NCBI RefSeq assembly: GCF_002968295.1
Contig: NZ_CP134399.1
Coordinates: 2,356,001-2,420,000, forward strand
Reading direction: 5' to 3'
DNA from: Mycobacterium sp. ITM-2016-00317
GTDB taxonomy: Bacteria; Actinomycetota; Actinomycetes; Mycobacteriales; Mycobacteriaceae
DNA length: 64,000 bases
The notes under the pieces are model-generated. The model was not told the DNA's origin. It did no database searches and was given only the letters and a program-made list of their open reading frames with translations. Positions within the stretch are counted from its first letter, which is position 1; every line of letters begins with the position of its first letter. Both the position numbers and the translations under genes were made by a program. Below are positions 27,110 through 36,750 of the stretch, one piece after another.

Positions 27110-28102
27110 ATGCTGAGCATGGGTGTAGGACTGTTCCCCACCGAACCGGCGGCAGCGATGTGTTCCTATGTCCGGCTGTGTGAGGACCTCGGCTACGACC
27201 ACGTCTGGTTCGGCGATTCCCAGAACATCTGGCGGGAGTCGTCGACGGTGATGGGTGCGGCGGCGGTCGGCACGGAGCGGATCGTGTTCGGCACGGGGGT
27301 CACCAACGCGGTCACCCGGCACCCCTCGCTGCTGGCCTCCACGTGGGCCACCCTGGCCGAGTTCACCGGTGGCCGAGTCGCTCTGGGTATCGGCACCGGG
27401 GACTCGTCGCTGCGGACGATGGGCCTCAAGCCCCTCAAGCTGGCGGAACTGGAGAAGTCGATCACGGACCTGCGGGCGCTGTTCCGCGGCGAGAAGGTCG
27501 CCGAACCCACCAGTGGCGCCGAGTACCACCTGAACTACCTCACCGGCCCGGTGGACATCCCGATCTACATCGCGGCGTCCGCGCCGAAGATCCTGGAGAT
27601 GTCCGGCCGCATCGCCGACGGCGTCATCGTCCTGGTGGGCACGGCGCCCGAGTTCATCGAGGGCGCGCTGCAGACCATCGAACGGGGCGCGCGGCAGAGC
27701 GGGCGCACGCTCGACGATCTGCACATCGTGTTGTGGACCCCGACGGCGATCGGCGAGGACAGCACCGAGGCGCGAGATCTGGTGCGCGCACACGTCTCCC
27801 GGGTCGCGATCCGTCCGCTGCCGGCCAAGGTGGACCCCTCGTTGGAGAAGGCCATCGACCGGATCCGGGAGCAGTACAACTACTACGAGCACATGAATCC
27901 CGAGGCCGCACACGCCGACCTGGTGCCCGACGAGCTCGTCGATCTCTTCGCGCTGGCAGGCACCAAGGCCGAGTGTGCCCAGCGCCTCAAGGAGATCGAG
28001 TCCCTCGGGGTCGACCAGGTGTCGATCGTGCCGTTCGTGCGGCCCGGTCAGAGTCGTGAGGGCACGATTCGCGCCTTCGCCGACATCGTCAACGGTCGCT
28101 AG
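27110..28102 (+). CDS. LLM-class flavin/F420-dependent oxidoreductase
   Basis: A 330-residue luciferase-like TIM-barrel enzyme. It opens MLSMGVGLFPTEPAA and contains YDHVWFGDSQNI, GTGVTNAVTRHPSLLAS, FTGGRVALGIGTGDSS and YIAASAPKILEMSGRIADGVI, which fit the F420-dependent methylene-H4MPT reductase-like branch. Cofactor (F420 or FMN) is not decided by sequence alone. Candidate for a redox step on the imported ring compound. AGGAGG lies 9 nt before the ATG. Confidence 0.88.
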   Translation: MLSMGVGLFPTEPAAAMCSYVRLCEDLGYDHVWFGDSQNIWRESSTVMGAAAVGTERIVFGTGVTNAVTRHPSLLASTWATLAEFTGGRVALGIGTGDSSLRTMGLKPLKLAELEKSITDLRALFRGEKVAEPTSGAEYHLNYLTGPVDIPIYIAASAPKILEMSGRIADGVIVLVGTAPEFIEGALQTIERGARQSGRTLDDLHIVLWTPTAIGEDSTEARDLVRAHVSRVAIRPLPAKVDPSLEKAIDRIREQYNYYEHMNPEAAHADLVPDELVDLFALAGTKAECAQRLKEIESLGVDQVSIVPFVRPGQSREGTIRAFADIVNGR

Positions 28103-28103
28103 G

Positions 28104-28388
28104 GTGAGCCGGCCCGACGCCGCGGACCTGCGGGCGCACCCGGCGCCGGGCAGTGCCGTGCCCGGCGCGCCCCCGGCGTTGAAGCGGGCGCTGACCCCCG
28201 CTGACGGGGTCGTCGAATCTGGACCTGCGCCGACGGCCGCCACCGAATATGCTGACCCGCGGCGCGAGGCCGGGAACGCCGAAGCTGCGAACCGATCCGG
28301 TCTGCATGGCGCGTTCGCGCTGCTGGGAGTCGCGGCGGGGCTGGAACTGGCCGCTGTGATCTCCCGCCGACATCGCGGTAAATGTTGA
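28104..28388 (+). CDS. Small predicted single-pass membrane protein
   Basis: A possible 94-residue protein from GTG 28104, one base after the LLM gene. The first 65 residues are Ala/Pro-rich and low in structure; one hydrophobic segment (AFALLGVAAGLELAAVIS, about 68-85) precedes a basic tail RRHRGKC, a tail-anchored topology. No family recognised. Its stop overlaps the -35 of the next promoter. It could be an unused frame, but tight spacing and a plausible topology support it. Confidence 0.45.
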   Translation: MSRPDAADLRAHPAPGSAVPGAPPALKRALTPADGVVESGPAPTAATEYADPRREAGNAEAANRSGLHGAFALLGVAAGLELAAVISRRHRGKC

Positions 28389-28422
28389 CCAAGATCACAC
28401 AGCTTCGTATAGTGTATCCAAT
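28385..28422 (+). promoter_or_regulatory. Strong sigma-A-type promoter with GntR operator (site 3)
   Basis: TTGACC (28385-28390), 17-bp spacer, TATAGT (28408-28413): a near-consensus promoter for the ABC importer and Mo hydroxylase genes. ATAGTGTATCCAAT (28409-28422) is identical to site 1 and covers the -10, a position where bound repressor would block polymerase. Confidence 0.75.
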
Positions 28423-28450
28423 ATTCAACCCCCTTCTGGAGGCTCCCTTT

Positions 28451-29457
28451 ATGTCACGGTTCCCCAAGGTCATCGGCGCGATCGTCGCCACGTCCGCCCT
28501 TCTCGTCGGTGCCACCGCGTGTGCCGACGAATCCGCCGGGCCTGGCCGAACGCCGGCGGCGGGGGAGCCGCGACCGACACGCTGAGCATCTCGGCGACCG
28601 GCGTCGACAGCCTCCCCTTCATGGCGATCCTGACCGCGGGCATCAACAAGAAGTGGTTCGAGGAGGAGGGCCTCAAGGTCGACCTGTTCTCCGGCGGCGG
28701 CGGCGGCAACACGCTGCGCGTCGTGACCAGCGGTGACGCCGACATGGCGATCGCGGGCAACAGCTCGGTGCTTCTTGCTGCGCAGAAACCCGATTCGAAC
28801 CTCAAGGTCGTCGCGCCGTGGTTCCAGATCAACGACTTCTCCTGGATCAGCCCGCCCGGGCGTTCGATCGAGGGCGCCGTACTGGGCTTCAGCTCCGCCG
28901 GTTCGTCGACCGAACTTCTCGTCAAGGGTCTGGAACGTGAACTCGGCCAAGGTGTCCGGGCGCAGGCGGTCGGCCAGATGGGTGACAACTGGACCGCCGC
29001 CAAGGCGAACCAGATCACCGCGGGCTGGGCCATGCAACCGTTCATCGCGGAGAAGCAGGCCACCGAGAACGCCGAGGTGCTGATCAACTCCCGCGACGTG
29101 CTGGGCGACCTGCCCGCCGACCTGGTCGCGGTCAACACCGATTACGCCGAGGCCAACCCCGAGAATCTGAAGAAGTTCTTCAAGGTCGCCGACCGGCTCA
29201 ACGAGTGGGTCGTGTCCAACCCTGACGAGGCCGGCGCCGAGATCGGGCCGCTGGTGGGGGTCTCCCCGGAGGTCATGCAGGCCGCCCTGCGCAACAACCC
29301 CGACCTGGCCAAGGCCTACTCGCTCAAGGTCGATCCCGAGGGCCTGAACAACCTCTCCGAACTGATGCTGGCCGCCGGCCAGATCGACCAGCCGGTGGAC
29401 TGGGCCACGGTGCTGGACCAGCAGTACCTGCCCGAGGATGACCGGGCCACCTTCTGA
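28451..29457 (+). CDS. ABC importer substrate-binding lipoprotein (NMT1/TauA type), apparent frameshift
   Basis: About 335 residues when repaired. ATG 28451 gives MSRFPKVIGAIVATSALLVG followed by an ATAC lipobox; the frame breaks near 28545 (GGGCCTGGCCG, one base missing) and resumes GGGGAATDTLSISATGVDSLPF. The mature domain is an NMT1/THI5-like or SsuA/TauA-like periplasmic-binding fold (AGINKKWFEEEGLKVDLFSG, GDADMAIAGNSSVLLAAQ). Such proteins bind sulphonates, nitrate, pyrimidine or aromatic compounds. Ligand unknown; it leads the importer operon. Confidence 0.85.
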
Positions 29458-29502
29458 CCGACCGTCGACTCCCAGCCCACGACCGAGCGAAAAGGTAGCG
29501 TC

Positions 29503-30303
29503 TTGAACTCACCAGGCATCGAGATGACCGGAGTGTCAGTCGTTTTCGACACACCGGCCCGTCGCGTCACGGCGGTCACCGGCATCGACCAGAGTGTTCC
29601 GCATTCGAGCTTCGTGTCCATCGTCGGGCCGAGCGGATGCGGGAAGTCGACCCTGCTCGCAGTGGTCGCGGGTCTGCAGAAGGCCACCACCGGCACCGTC
29701 AGCGTCGCCGGCACGCCGGTGACCGGCCCCGACCCGAAGATCGGCGTGGTGTTCCAGGAGGACTCGACGTTGCCGTGGCGCACCGTCGAGGAGAACGTCA
29801 GCTTCGCCATGGAGATGATCGGCGTCCCGAAGGACACGCGGCGCAAGCGGGCCAAGGAAGCCGTCGACCTGGTCGGCTTGAGCGGATTCGAGAAGTCTTA
29901 TCCCTCACAGCTATCCGGCGGTATGCGGCAGCGTGTCGCGCTGGCGCGCACGCTGGCGGTGCAGCCTGAGGTGGTGCTGATGGACGAGCCGTTCGCAGCG
30001 CTCGACCAGCAGACCCGGCTGTTCCTCGGCACCGAGGTGCGCCAGATCTGGGCCAGGACGAAGCAGACGATCATGTTCGTCACGCACGACATCTCCGAGG
30101 CGATCCTGCTCTCGCAGCAGGTCTGGGTGATGTCGTACCGTCCCGGAACGATCATCGACGTCGTCGACATCGACCTGCCGGGGGAGCGCGACGCCGGGGT
30201 GGTCTCCACGCCGCGCTTCAACGAGCTGCACAACCGGATCTGGGGATCCCTGCAGGCCGAGTCGATGCGTGGCTTCCAGCAGCAGGAGACGGCGGCCACG
30301 TGA
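29503..30303 (+). CDS. ABC importer ATPase (SsuB/TauB type)
   Basis: A 266-residue ATP-binding subunit. Walker [10 protein letters not shown] (42-50), Q-loop [13 protein letters not shown], signature [14 protein letters not shown], Walker [13 protein letters not shown] and the H-loop FVTHDISEA are intact, and the sequence resembles nitrate/sulphonate/taurine importers. TTG 29503 is used after AAAAGG; no other suitable start is near. Its stop overlaps the permease GTG. Confidence 0.93.
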   Translation: MNSPGIEMTGVSVVFDTPARRVTAVTGIDQSVPHSSFVSIVGPSGCGKSTLLAVVAGLQKATTGTVSVAGTPVTGPDPKIGVVFQEDSTLPWRTVEENVSFAMEMIGVPKDTRRKRAKEAVDLVGLSGFEKSYPSQLSGGMRQRVALARTLAVQPEVVLMDEPFAALDQQTRLFLGTEVRQIWARTKQTIMFVTHDISEAILLSQQVWVMSYRPGTIIDVVDIDLPGERDAGVVSTPRFNELHNRIWGSLQAESMRGFQQQETAAT

Positions 30304-31148
30304 GCACCTCGTTCGCGGCCACCGACGACCTGCCCACCGAGGCCACGCCGCCCGGGACACCGGCCGCCACGCAGCGTCGCGGGCGCCGGTTCGGGAAACT
30401 GGCCTACAGCGCGGGGTCGACGGTCGCGCTGCTGCTGGTGTTCACCGCGTTCGCCGAGATCGGCTCCGCGGTGGGCTGGTGGAACGACCACGTGATGCCC
30501 GCGCCGTCGGTGATCCTCGCCGAGTTGGGCGTTCTGCTCACCGAATCGCAGTTCTGGCTGGACGCGCAGCGCACCGGCATCGAGGTCGCGCTGTCGATCC
30601 TGTTCGGCTGCCTGCTCGGGTTCGCCGCGGGCCTGCTGTTCTGGAAGGTCCCGCTGCTGGGCCGGGTGTTCGAGCCGTACCTGGTCTCGTTCTACGCCGT
30701 GCCGCTGGTGCTGTTCTACCCGGTGATGATCGTGCTCGTCGGCATCAACTCGATGTCGGTGATCATCCTGGCCACCATCATGGCGGCCATCCCGATGGCG
30801 CTGAACACCGCCGTGGGCCTGAACCAGATGCCGCCGGTGTACATGAAGCTGGCGCGCTCGCTGAAAGCCTCACCGCGGCAGACCCTCTTCGCGATCGCCA
30901 TCCCCGCCGCCGGACCGTTCATCGTCGCCGGTCTGCGGCTGGCGGTGGTGTACGCGCTGATCGGCACCATCGCGATGGAGTTCACCACGGCCCAGGCCGG
31001 ATTGGGGTACCGGATCCGGTATCTCTACGAGATCTTCGACAACGTCGGCATGTTCGCCTACATCGTGGTCGTGCTGTTGCTGTCGTGCCTGCTGACGGTC
31101 GCGCTGGCCACCGTCGAGCGGGTGTTGTTGCGAGGGAGGAACGCGTGA
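30300..31148 (+). CDS. ABC importer permease subunit 1 (SsuC/TauC type)
   Basis: A 282-residue inner-membrane permease with six helices and the cytoplasmic coupling loop near [26 protein letters not shown] (EAA-like). N-terminal 35 residues are cytoplasmic and basic. GTG 30300 overlaps the ATPase stop (GTGA). The importer is unusual for its class in having a second, non-identical permease directly downstream, so the channel is probably a heterodimer. Confidence 0.92.
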   Translation: MSTSFAATDDLPTEATPPGTPAATQRRGRRFGKLAYSAGSTVALLLVFTAFAEIGSAVGWWNDHVMPAPSVILAELGVLLTESQFWLDAQRTGIEVALSILFGCLLGFAAGLLFWKVPLLGRVFEPYLVSFYAVPLVLFYPVMIVLVGINSMSVIILATIMAAIPMALNTAVGLNQMPPVYMKLARSLKASPRQTLFAIAIPAAGPFIVAGLRLAVVYALIGTIAMEFTTAQAGLGYRIRYLYEIFDNVGMFAYIVVVLLLSCLLTVALATVERVLLRGRNA

Positions 31149-31965
31149 CCGCCACCATGCCGGCCCAGTCCCGAGCCCGAAGCCGACCTCGACCGATAGC
31201 GACACCGAACGCGTTGCACCGTCCCGCTTCTCGTGGCGTGCCGTGCTGGCCAGCCAGGCCTTCGGGGCCAGCCTGCTGGCGGTCGTGGTGGTGCTCGCCT
31301 GGCAGGTGATGTCCGGTCTGACGTTCGTGATCCCGTCACCGGCGCAGACGATCGTGGTGCTGTTCGAGAATCTGTCGGATCCCGCCTATCTGTTCGACCT
31401 GCGCGTGACCGCGCAGGCGGTGCTGATGGCGTTCGTCGTCGGTACCGCTGTCGGCGGCGGGGTGGGCCTGCTGCTCGGTCTGTCGAGCCGGCTGCGGATG
31501 ATCTTCGAACCGCTCATCATCATGCTCAACGGGATTCCCAAGATCGTGCTCTACCCGGTGCTGCTGCCGATCTTCAGCCTGTCGGGTTCCAAGGTCGTGA
31601 TGGGGGTGTTGTTCGCACTGTTCCCGGTGCTGATCAACGTGTCCACCGGCGTGCAGGAGATCCCGAAGGTCTACTGGAAGCTGGCCCGCTCGGTGCGTGC
31701 CAACGCCTGGCAGATGTTGACCCACATCATCTTTCCGGCAATCCGGCGTCCGCTGCTGACCGGGATCCGGCTTGCCGTCAGCCTCGCGGTGGTCGGCGTC
31801 GTGCTCTCGGAGTTCTTCGCCACCCGGCGCGGTCTGGGCAGAGTCGTGCTGCAGGCCTACAGCCACGGCGACTACCCGTCGATGGTGGCCACCATCATGC
31901 TGCTGATCACGATCTCGTTCGGTATCTCGATCGCCCTGTGGCAGTGGGAGAAACGGCTACATTGA
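31145..31965 (+). CDS. ABC importer permease subunit 2, apparent frameshift
   Basis: A second BPD permease (about 273 residues if repaired). GTG 31145 overlaps the previous stop, but its frame leads into nonsense. One base is missing between about 31158 and 31190 (likely CCGGCCCAG at 31160), after which SDTERVAPSRFSWRAVLASQ and a complete permease follow, with six helices and the coupling loop KLARSVRANAWQMLTHIIFPAIRRP. If the break were real, translation could only start internally near 31243. Confidence 0.83.
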
Positions 31966-34268
31966 GCCGATCAGTGGGCAGCTCGGTGCGGCGCCGGGAG
32001 GACGACCGCATGCTGGCCGGGAACGGGCGGTTCCTGGCCGATCACGCCGCGGGCGCCAAACACGTCGTGTTCATCAGGTCCACCCAGGCACACGCCAGGA
32101 TCACCGGCATCGACACCGGCGCCGCCGAGCAGATGCCCGGTGTGCACGGCGTTTTCACCGCGGCCGACCTCGGCCTGGAGCACACGCCGATCCCGTCGTT
32201 GACCACGCCTGATCCCGACTTCACCGCGGCCACCTCGCTGGTGCTCGCCGAGCAGCGGCTGGCGATCCTCGCCTCGGACCGGGTGCACTTCGTCGGCCAG
32301 CCGATCGCGGTCGTGGTCGCCGACGACCGGTATCTGGCCGAGGACGCCGCCGAGCACGTCGTGGTGTCCTACCAGGGCTTGGAACCGGTCGTCGACGCCG
32401 CGGCGGCGCTCGACCCCGCCGCTCCCGTGCTGTTCGACCACCTGGGCCACAACGAGGCGGCCCGGCTGGAGTACGAGTTCGGCGATCCCGGGCACGCGTT
32501 CGAGGCGGCGGCGCATGTGGTCGAGGACACCTACCGGATGGAGCGGCACGGTGCGGTGCCGCTGGAATGCCGCGGTGTGCTGGCCGAATACGCCGCCCCG
32601 CTGGGCCGCGTCGAGGTGTCCACCTCTACCCAGATCCCGCACATGGTGCGCAACGCGATCTGCTCGGTGACGGGCTGGACGCGCGACCAGGTGAAGGTCA
32701 GCGTGCCCGACGTCGGCGGTGGATTCGGCACCAAGGCCAACGTGTACGCCGAGGAAGTCGTCCTCGCGGTGCTCGCCGAACACGTCCGGCGCCGGCTGAT
32801 CTGGGTCGAGGACCGGCAGGAACATCTGGTTTCCAGTGCGCAGGCGCGCGACCAGACGCACCGGGCTCGGCTGGCGGTCGACGCGGCCGGGCGGATCCTG
32901 GCGTGGGACGTCGACTTCGTCGTCGACATCGGCGCCGGAAGCCTCTGGGTCGCAGGCATCGTGGCCAACACCGCGGTGCACCTGATGGGGCCCTACCGCG
33001 TCCCGGCGGTGCACGTACGCGGCCGGGCCGCGCTGACCAACAAGACGCTGGTGGCGCAGTATCGCGGTGCGGGCCGGCCGGAGGCGACGTTCTCGCTGGA
33101 ACGCAGCCTCGACGCGGCCGCTGCCGCGGTGGGCATCTCCGGGGCCGAGATCCGCAGGCGCAACCTGTTGACCGCCGAGGACATGCCCTATCCGCGGCCC
33201 ATCCCGTACCGCGACGGGGTGCCGATCGTCTACGACGGTGGCGACTACCTCGCGTGCCTGGAGTCGGTGCTGGCGGCGCTGCCGCCGTCGGAGGCCGACG
33301 TGTGCGCCCTGCAGAACCCGGACCACCACATCGGTTACGGGCTGTCGTCTTACCTGGAGGCGACCGGGCGCGGACCGCACGAGACCGGGCGCGCGCGCCT
33401 GCTGCCCGACGGCCGGTTCGAGGTGACGGCCGGGGCGGCCTCGGCGGGCCAGGGACATGAGACGGTCTTCGCGCAGGTGGCCGCCGACGCGCTGGAGGTC
33501 CCGCTGGAGCGGGTGCGCTACGTGGCCTCGGACACCGAACGCCTGCCCGAGGGGGTGGGCACGTTCGCCAGCCGGTCGGCCATCCTGGCCGGCTCGGCGG
33601 TGCACCAGGCGTGCCGTGAGCTGCTGGAGCTCGCGTCGGCGCGCGCCGCGGACCTGATGGGCGCCGCCCACGCCGATTACGCCGACGGCCGGTTCACCGC
33701 GGGCGACCAGGTGCTGGGCTGGGACGAACTGGCCGCGGCGGGCCGGGTCGGCGGGGCAGGCGAAAGCAGTGCGGCACTGGACGTGACGTCGGTGTACCGG
33801 GTCGAGACGGTGACCTGGACGATGGGCGTGCACGCGGTGATCGTCGGTGTGCACCGGCGGACCGGAATCGTGAAGGTGTTGCGCTACGCGGTATCCCACG
33901 AGGGAGGCCGGGAGATCAACCCGCGCATCGTCGAGGGCCAGATCGTCGGCGGCGTCGCGCAGGGCATCGGTGGCGCGCTCTTCGAGGCGTGGCGGTACTC
34001 GCCGACCGGGGAGCCGACCTCGACCACCTTCGCGGCCTACCACCTGCCGCTGACCACCGACGTGCCCGACGTGATCGTCAGTCATCTGGCCGTCGACACC
34101 CCGGCCAATCCCCTCGGCGTGCGCGGCGCGGGGGAGAGCGGCACCATCGCCGTGTACTCGGCGGTGGCCGGTGCCGTCGACGACGCCGTCGGCGGCGGTC
34201 TGCACGTCACCAGCACGCCGATCCAGACCGGTGACCTGTGCCGGGCGCTTGACCGGGTGGCCTCGTGA
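31962..34268 (+). CDS. Molybdenum hydroxylase large subunit (xanthine dehydrogenase/CoxL family)
   Basis: A 768-residue catalytic subunit that binds the molybdopterin cytosine dinucleotide cofactor and hydroxylates a C-H with water. Order: a/b hammerhead domain (about 20-135), then MoCoBD domains with GGGFGTKANVYAEE, QYRGAGRPEATF (about residue 365), GQGHETVF and GVRGAGESGT with catalytic Glu725. The loop is the YRGAGR type, not the AYxCSFR of true CO dehydrogenase, so CO oxidation is unlikely; an aromatic or N-heterocyclic substrate is likelier. The TTG start overlaps the permease stop (TTGA). Confidence 0.9.
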   Translation: MSRSVGSSVRRREDDRMLAGNGRFLADHAAGAKHVVFIRSTQAHARITGIDTGAAEQMPGVHGVFTAADLGLEHTPIPSLTTPDPDFTAATSLVLAEQRLAILASDRVHFVGQPIAVVVADDRYLAEDAAEHVVVSYQGLEPVVDAAAALDPAAPVLFDHLGHNEAARLEYEFGDPGHAFEAAAHVVEDTYRMERHGAVPLECRGVLAEYAAPLGRVEVSTSTQIPHMVRNAICSVTGWTRDQVKVSVPDVGGGFGTKANVYAEEVVLAVLAEHVRRRLIWVEDRQEHLVSSAQARDQTHRARLAVDAAGRILAWDVDFVVDIGAGSLWVAGIVANTAVHLMGPYRVPAVHVRGRAALTNKTLVAQYRGAGRPEATFSLERSLDAAAAAVGISGAEIRRRNLLTAEDMPYPRPIPYRDGVPIVYDGGDYLACLESVLAALPPSEADVCALQNPDHHIGYGLSSYLEATGRGPHETGRARLLPDGRFEVTAGAASAGQGHETVFAQVAADALEVPLERVRYVASDTERLPEGVGTFASRSAILAGSAVHQACRELLELASARAADLMGAAHADYADGRFTAGDQVLGWDELAAAGRVGGAGESSAALDVTSVYRVETVTWTMGVHAVIVGVHRRTGIVKVLRYAVSHEGGREINPRIVEGQIVGGVAQGIGGALFEAWRYSPTGEPTSTTFAAYHLPLTTDVPDVIVSHLAVDTPANPLGVRGAGESGTIAVYSAVAGAVDDAVGGGLHVTSTPIQTGDLCRALDRVAS

Positions 34269-35143
34269 AGCCGGCGCCCTTCGACTACCACCGGCCCGAA
34301 ACGGTCGCCGGGGCATTGGATCTGCTGGCCGGGGACCCCGACGCCAAGCTGCTGGCCGGCGGCCAGTCGCTGCTGACGTTGATGAACCTGCGCCTTGCCC
34401 GGCCGTCGGCGGTGATCGACATCGGCAGGCTCACCGAACTGAACCGGATCTTCGACGACACCGACGACCTGATCCTGGGCACTTTGGTGACGCACCGCAC
34501 CGTGGAGGTGGACCCGCTGATCGCGGCGCGCGCTCCGCTGCTGAGCGAGGCGGCGCGGCACATCGGGCATGTCGGCATCCGTAACCGCGGCACGATCGGC
34601 GGTTCCATCGCCCACGCCGACCCTGCCGCCGAGATGCCCTTGGCCACACTCGTTCTGGACGCGACATTCCATGTCGAGTCGGCGTCGTCCGGGCGACGCA
34701 CGGTCGGCGCGGACGAGATGTTCGTGTCCTTCTACACCAACGCGCTGGCGCCCGACGAGATGATCACCTGGATCTCGGTGCCCGGGATCCGGCCGGACCA
34801 GGGCTGGGGTTTCGTCGAATACGCCCACCAGCACGGCGATTACGGCCTGGCCGGCGCGGGTTGCATGCTCACCCTCGGACCCGACGGCCGGATCTCGGCG
34901 CTGCGCGCCGGCGTGCTGAGCGTGGCCGACCGGCCGCTGCTGTTCGTGGGCGACGATGTGGTCGGCGAGCTGCCGTCGGAACGGTTGTGGCACCAGCTGG
35001 GCCTGCGGTGGGCCGCAGGCACGGAACCGGTCGCCGACGACGCCGACTATGCGCGGCGGCTCTGCGCGGCCGCGCTGACCGAGGCGATGACCGCCGCGCA
35101 CCGGCGCGCCGGCGCGTCCGGAAGGGAGCACGATGCAGGCTGA
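34265..35143 (+). CDS. Molybdenum hydroxylase FAD-binding medium subunit (CoxM type)
   Basis: A 292-residue FAD subunit that passes electrons from the iron-sulphur clusters to the acceptor. FAD-binding motifs LLAGGQSLLTLMNLR and RNRGTIGGSIAHADPAAEMP are intact, and a C-terminal CO dehydrogenase flavoprotein domain follows. GTGA overlap with the large subunit gene at the start; its end overlaps the small subunit start by 11 bp, so all three are made together. Confidence 0.93.
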   Translation: MKPAPFDYHRPETVAGALDLLAGDPDAKLLAGGQSLLTLMNLRLARPSAVIDIGRLTELNRIFDDTDDLILGTLVTHRTVEVDPLIAARAPLLSEAARHIGHVGIRNRGTIGGSIAHADPAAEMPLATLVLDATFHVESASSGRRTVGADEMFVSFYTNALAPDEMITWISVPGIRPDQGWGFVEYAHQHGDYGLAGAGCMLTLGPDGRISALRAGVLSVADRPLLFVGDDVVGELPSERLWHQLGLRWAAGTEPVADDADYARRLCAAALTEAMTAAHRRAGASGREHDAG

Positions 35144-35651
35144 CACACCGGCGCCGGTGACCATCTCGCTGATCGTGAACGGCAGGCAGATCTCCCGCGC
35201 CGTGTCTCCCCGGCTCACGCTCGCCGACTTCCTGCGCGACGAACTCGGGCTCACCGGAACGCATCTGGGCTGCGAGCACGGGGTCTGCGGCGCATGCACG
35301 GTGTTCGTCGACGGCCGTTCCGGACGGGCGTGCCTGATGCTCGCGGTGCAGGCCGACGGGCTGCGGGTGGACACCGTGGAGGGGCTCGACCAGTTCGAAG
35401 AGGCCGCGCGGCTCAAGCAGGCGTTCACCCGGTGCGGTGGGCTGCAGTGCGGCTTCTGCACCCCGGGATTCCTCGTCAGCGCCGTCGAACTGCTGCGCGA
35501 TCCGGATGCGGAGAAGCCGCTGACCGCCGAGTCGGTGCGGGAAGCATTGTCGGGCAACGTGTGTCGCTGCACCGGCTATCAGGGCATCGTGGCGGCGGTA
35601 CTGGATGCCGCGGCGGCGCCCGCCGATGGCGCGGACAGTGCCGAGTCCTGA
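35133..35651 (+). CDS. Molybdenum hydroxylase [2Fe-2S] small subunit (CoxS type)
   Basis: A 172-residue iron-sulphur subunit with an N-terminal plant-type ferredoxin domain (GCEHGVCGACTVFVDG) and a C-terminal helical domain with the second cluster (CGFCTPG and CRCTGYQ). All eight cluster Cys are present. The gene order large-medium-small differs from the classical CoxMSL order but is common in actinobacterial clusters. Confidence 0.95.
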   Translation: MQADTPAPVTISLIVNGRQISRAVSPRLTLADFLRDELGLTGTHLGCEHGVCGACTVFVDGRSGRACLMLAVQADGLRVDTVEGLDQFEEAARLKQAFTRCGGLQCGFCTPGFLVSAVELLRDPDAEKPLTAESVREALSGNVCRCTGYQGIVAAVLDAAAAPADGADSAES

Positions 35652-36750
35652 CGGTGCACCCACTTCGGCGGTGCCGCCGGCCCCGCGCCGCCGGCATCCC
35701 GCGGAGCTGCTGAGGCCGGTCGGCCGGAGCCGGTGGGGGATGGCGGCCTGGCTGGCGGGCGCGCTCGGCGCGATCCTCGCGATCACCGCCGCTGTCGGAC
35801 ACGCCGAACTCGGGTCGGCGATGGGTCTGGGATTCGTGTTGACCGCGGTGCCCTCGCTGGCGCCGACCCGGCGCGCGGCGTTCGCGACCATCGGGATCCG
35901 GGCGCTGGCGGTGCTGATCGGCGCCGTGCTGGCCGTGTTGACGCTCGGCCACCCGGCGATGCTGGCGGCCGTGACGGTCGCGGCCGCGGTGTGCGGCGGC
36001 CTGTTGGCGCGGGTCGGCCCGACAGCCGCGCTGGCCGTGGTGCTGATCGCGGTCGATGTGCCGGACGACGGTGGCGCCGAACGGTTATTGCCCTACCTGG
36101 GGGGCGCGCTGGTGGTCGCCGTCGCATGGACGGCGTGGTTCCTGTGCGCCGAGGCGCTGCGCCGGCGGCGCGGGGCGCCGGCCCCTGCCCCGCCCGCGGC
36201 CGGGCGGGCATGGCGGGAGTCGTGGCCGCATGCCGTGCGGGTGGGGGTGGCCGTCACCGCCGCGGTCTGGGTGGCAGGCCTGCTGCCCGACGACCTGGTC
36301 GGCGCGCACTGGCTGGTCACCAGCGTCGTGCTCACCGTGCAGCCCGCCGCCGGGGACACGGGAATGCGCCTGGCACAGCGTCTTTCGGGCAACGCCGTCG
36401 GCGCGTTGATCGCCGCGGTGGTGCTCGGGACGCATCCGTCGATACCGGTGGTCGCGGTCCTCACGGTGGTGCTGTTCACGCTGGCGATGGCGCTGCGGCC
36501 GGTGAACTACACGTGGTGGGCGGTGACGGGCCCGCCGGTGCTGCTGGTGATCAGCGAGTACCCGCAGCTTTTCCCGTGGTACGAGGGAGGGGTGCGGCTC
36601 GCGATGAATCTGGCCGGCGCCGCGATCGTGTTGGTGGTGGTGTTCGGCGTTCCGGCGTTGACGCGCAGGGGATTCCGCGGCCCGGCGACTTCCCAGAAGC
36701 CGAATCAGAAGATAGTGTATACAAAATCCAATCAAGGAGGCGCTAGGTGA
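35626..36750 (+). CDS. FUSC-family membrane protein
   Basis: A 374-residue membrane protein with about ten helices in two halves (ALGAILAITAAVGHAELGSAMGLG ... VGVAVTAAVWVAGLL, LVTSVVLTVQPAAGDTGMRLAQR), resembling the fusaric-acid-resistance/aromatic acid exporter family. It may export an aromatic substrate or toxic intermediate. The start is uncertain (ATG 35626 or GTG 35638). Its final 20 codons overlay the operator, promoter and ribosome site of the enamidase-like gene, and its TGA overlaps that gene's GTG. Confidence 0.78.
   Translation: MARTVPSPDGAPTSAVPPAPRRRHPAELLRPVGRSRWGMAAWLAGALGAILAITAAVGHAELGSAMGLGFVLTAVPSLAPTRRAAFATIGIRALAVLIGAVLAVLTLGHPAMLAAVTVAAAVCGGLLARVGPTAALAVVLIAVDVPDDGGAERLLPYLGGALVVAVAWTAWFLCAEALRRRRGAPAPAPPAAGRAWRESWPHAVRVGVAVTAAVWVAGLLPDDLVGAHWLVTSVVLTVQPAAGDTGMRLAQRLSGNAVGALIAAVVLGTHPSIPVVAVLTVVLFTLAMALRPVNYTWWAVTGPPVLLVISEYPQLFPWYEGGVRLAMNLAGAAIVLVVVFGVPALTRRGFRGPATSQKPNQKIVYTKSNQGGAR
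36712..36725 (+). promoter_or_regulatory. GntR operator-like site 4 inside the FUSC gene 3' end
   Basis: ATAGTGTATACAAA matches site 1 at 12 of 14 positions and contains the perfect palindrome TGTATACA. GATAGT at 36711-36716 would be the -10. AAGGAGG (36734-36740) then serves GTG 36747. Confidence 0.6.

Noticed and set aside
31971-34316. 781-codon minus-strand frame across the Mo hydroxylase large subunit
   Set aside because: Antisense of a fully conserved gene; Arg/Gly/His-rich composition is typical of shadows.
31962-35651. Calling the Mo hydroxylase a carbon monoxide dehydrogenase (coxLMS)
   Set aside because: The catalytic loop is YRGAGR, not AYxCSFR, and the neighbours suggest an organic substrate.
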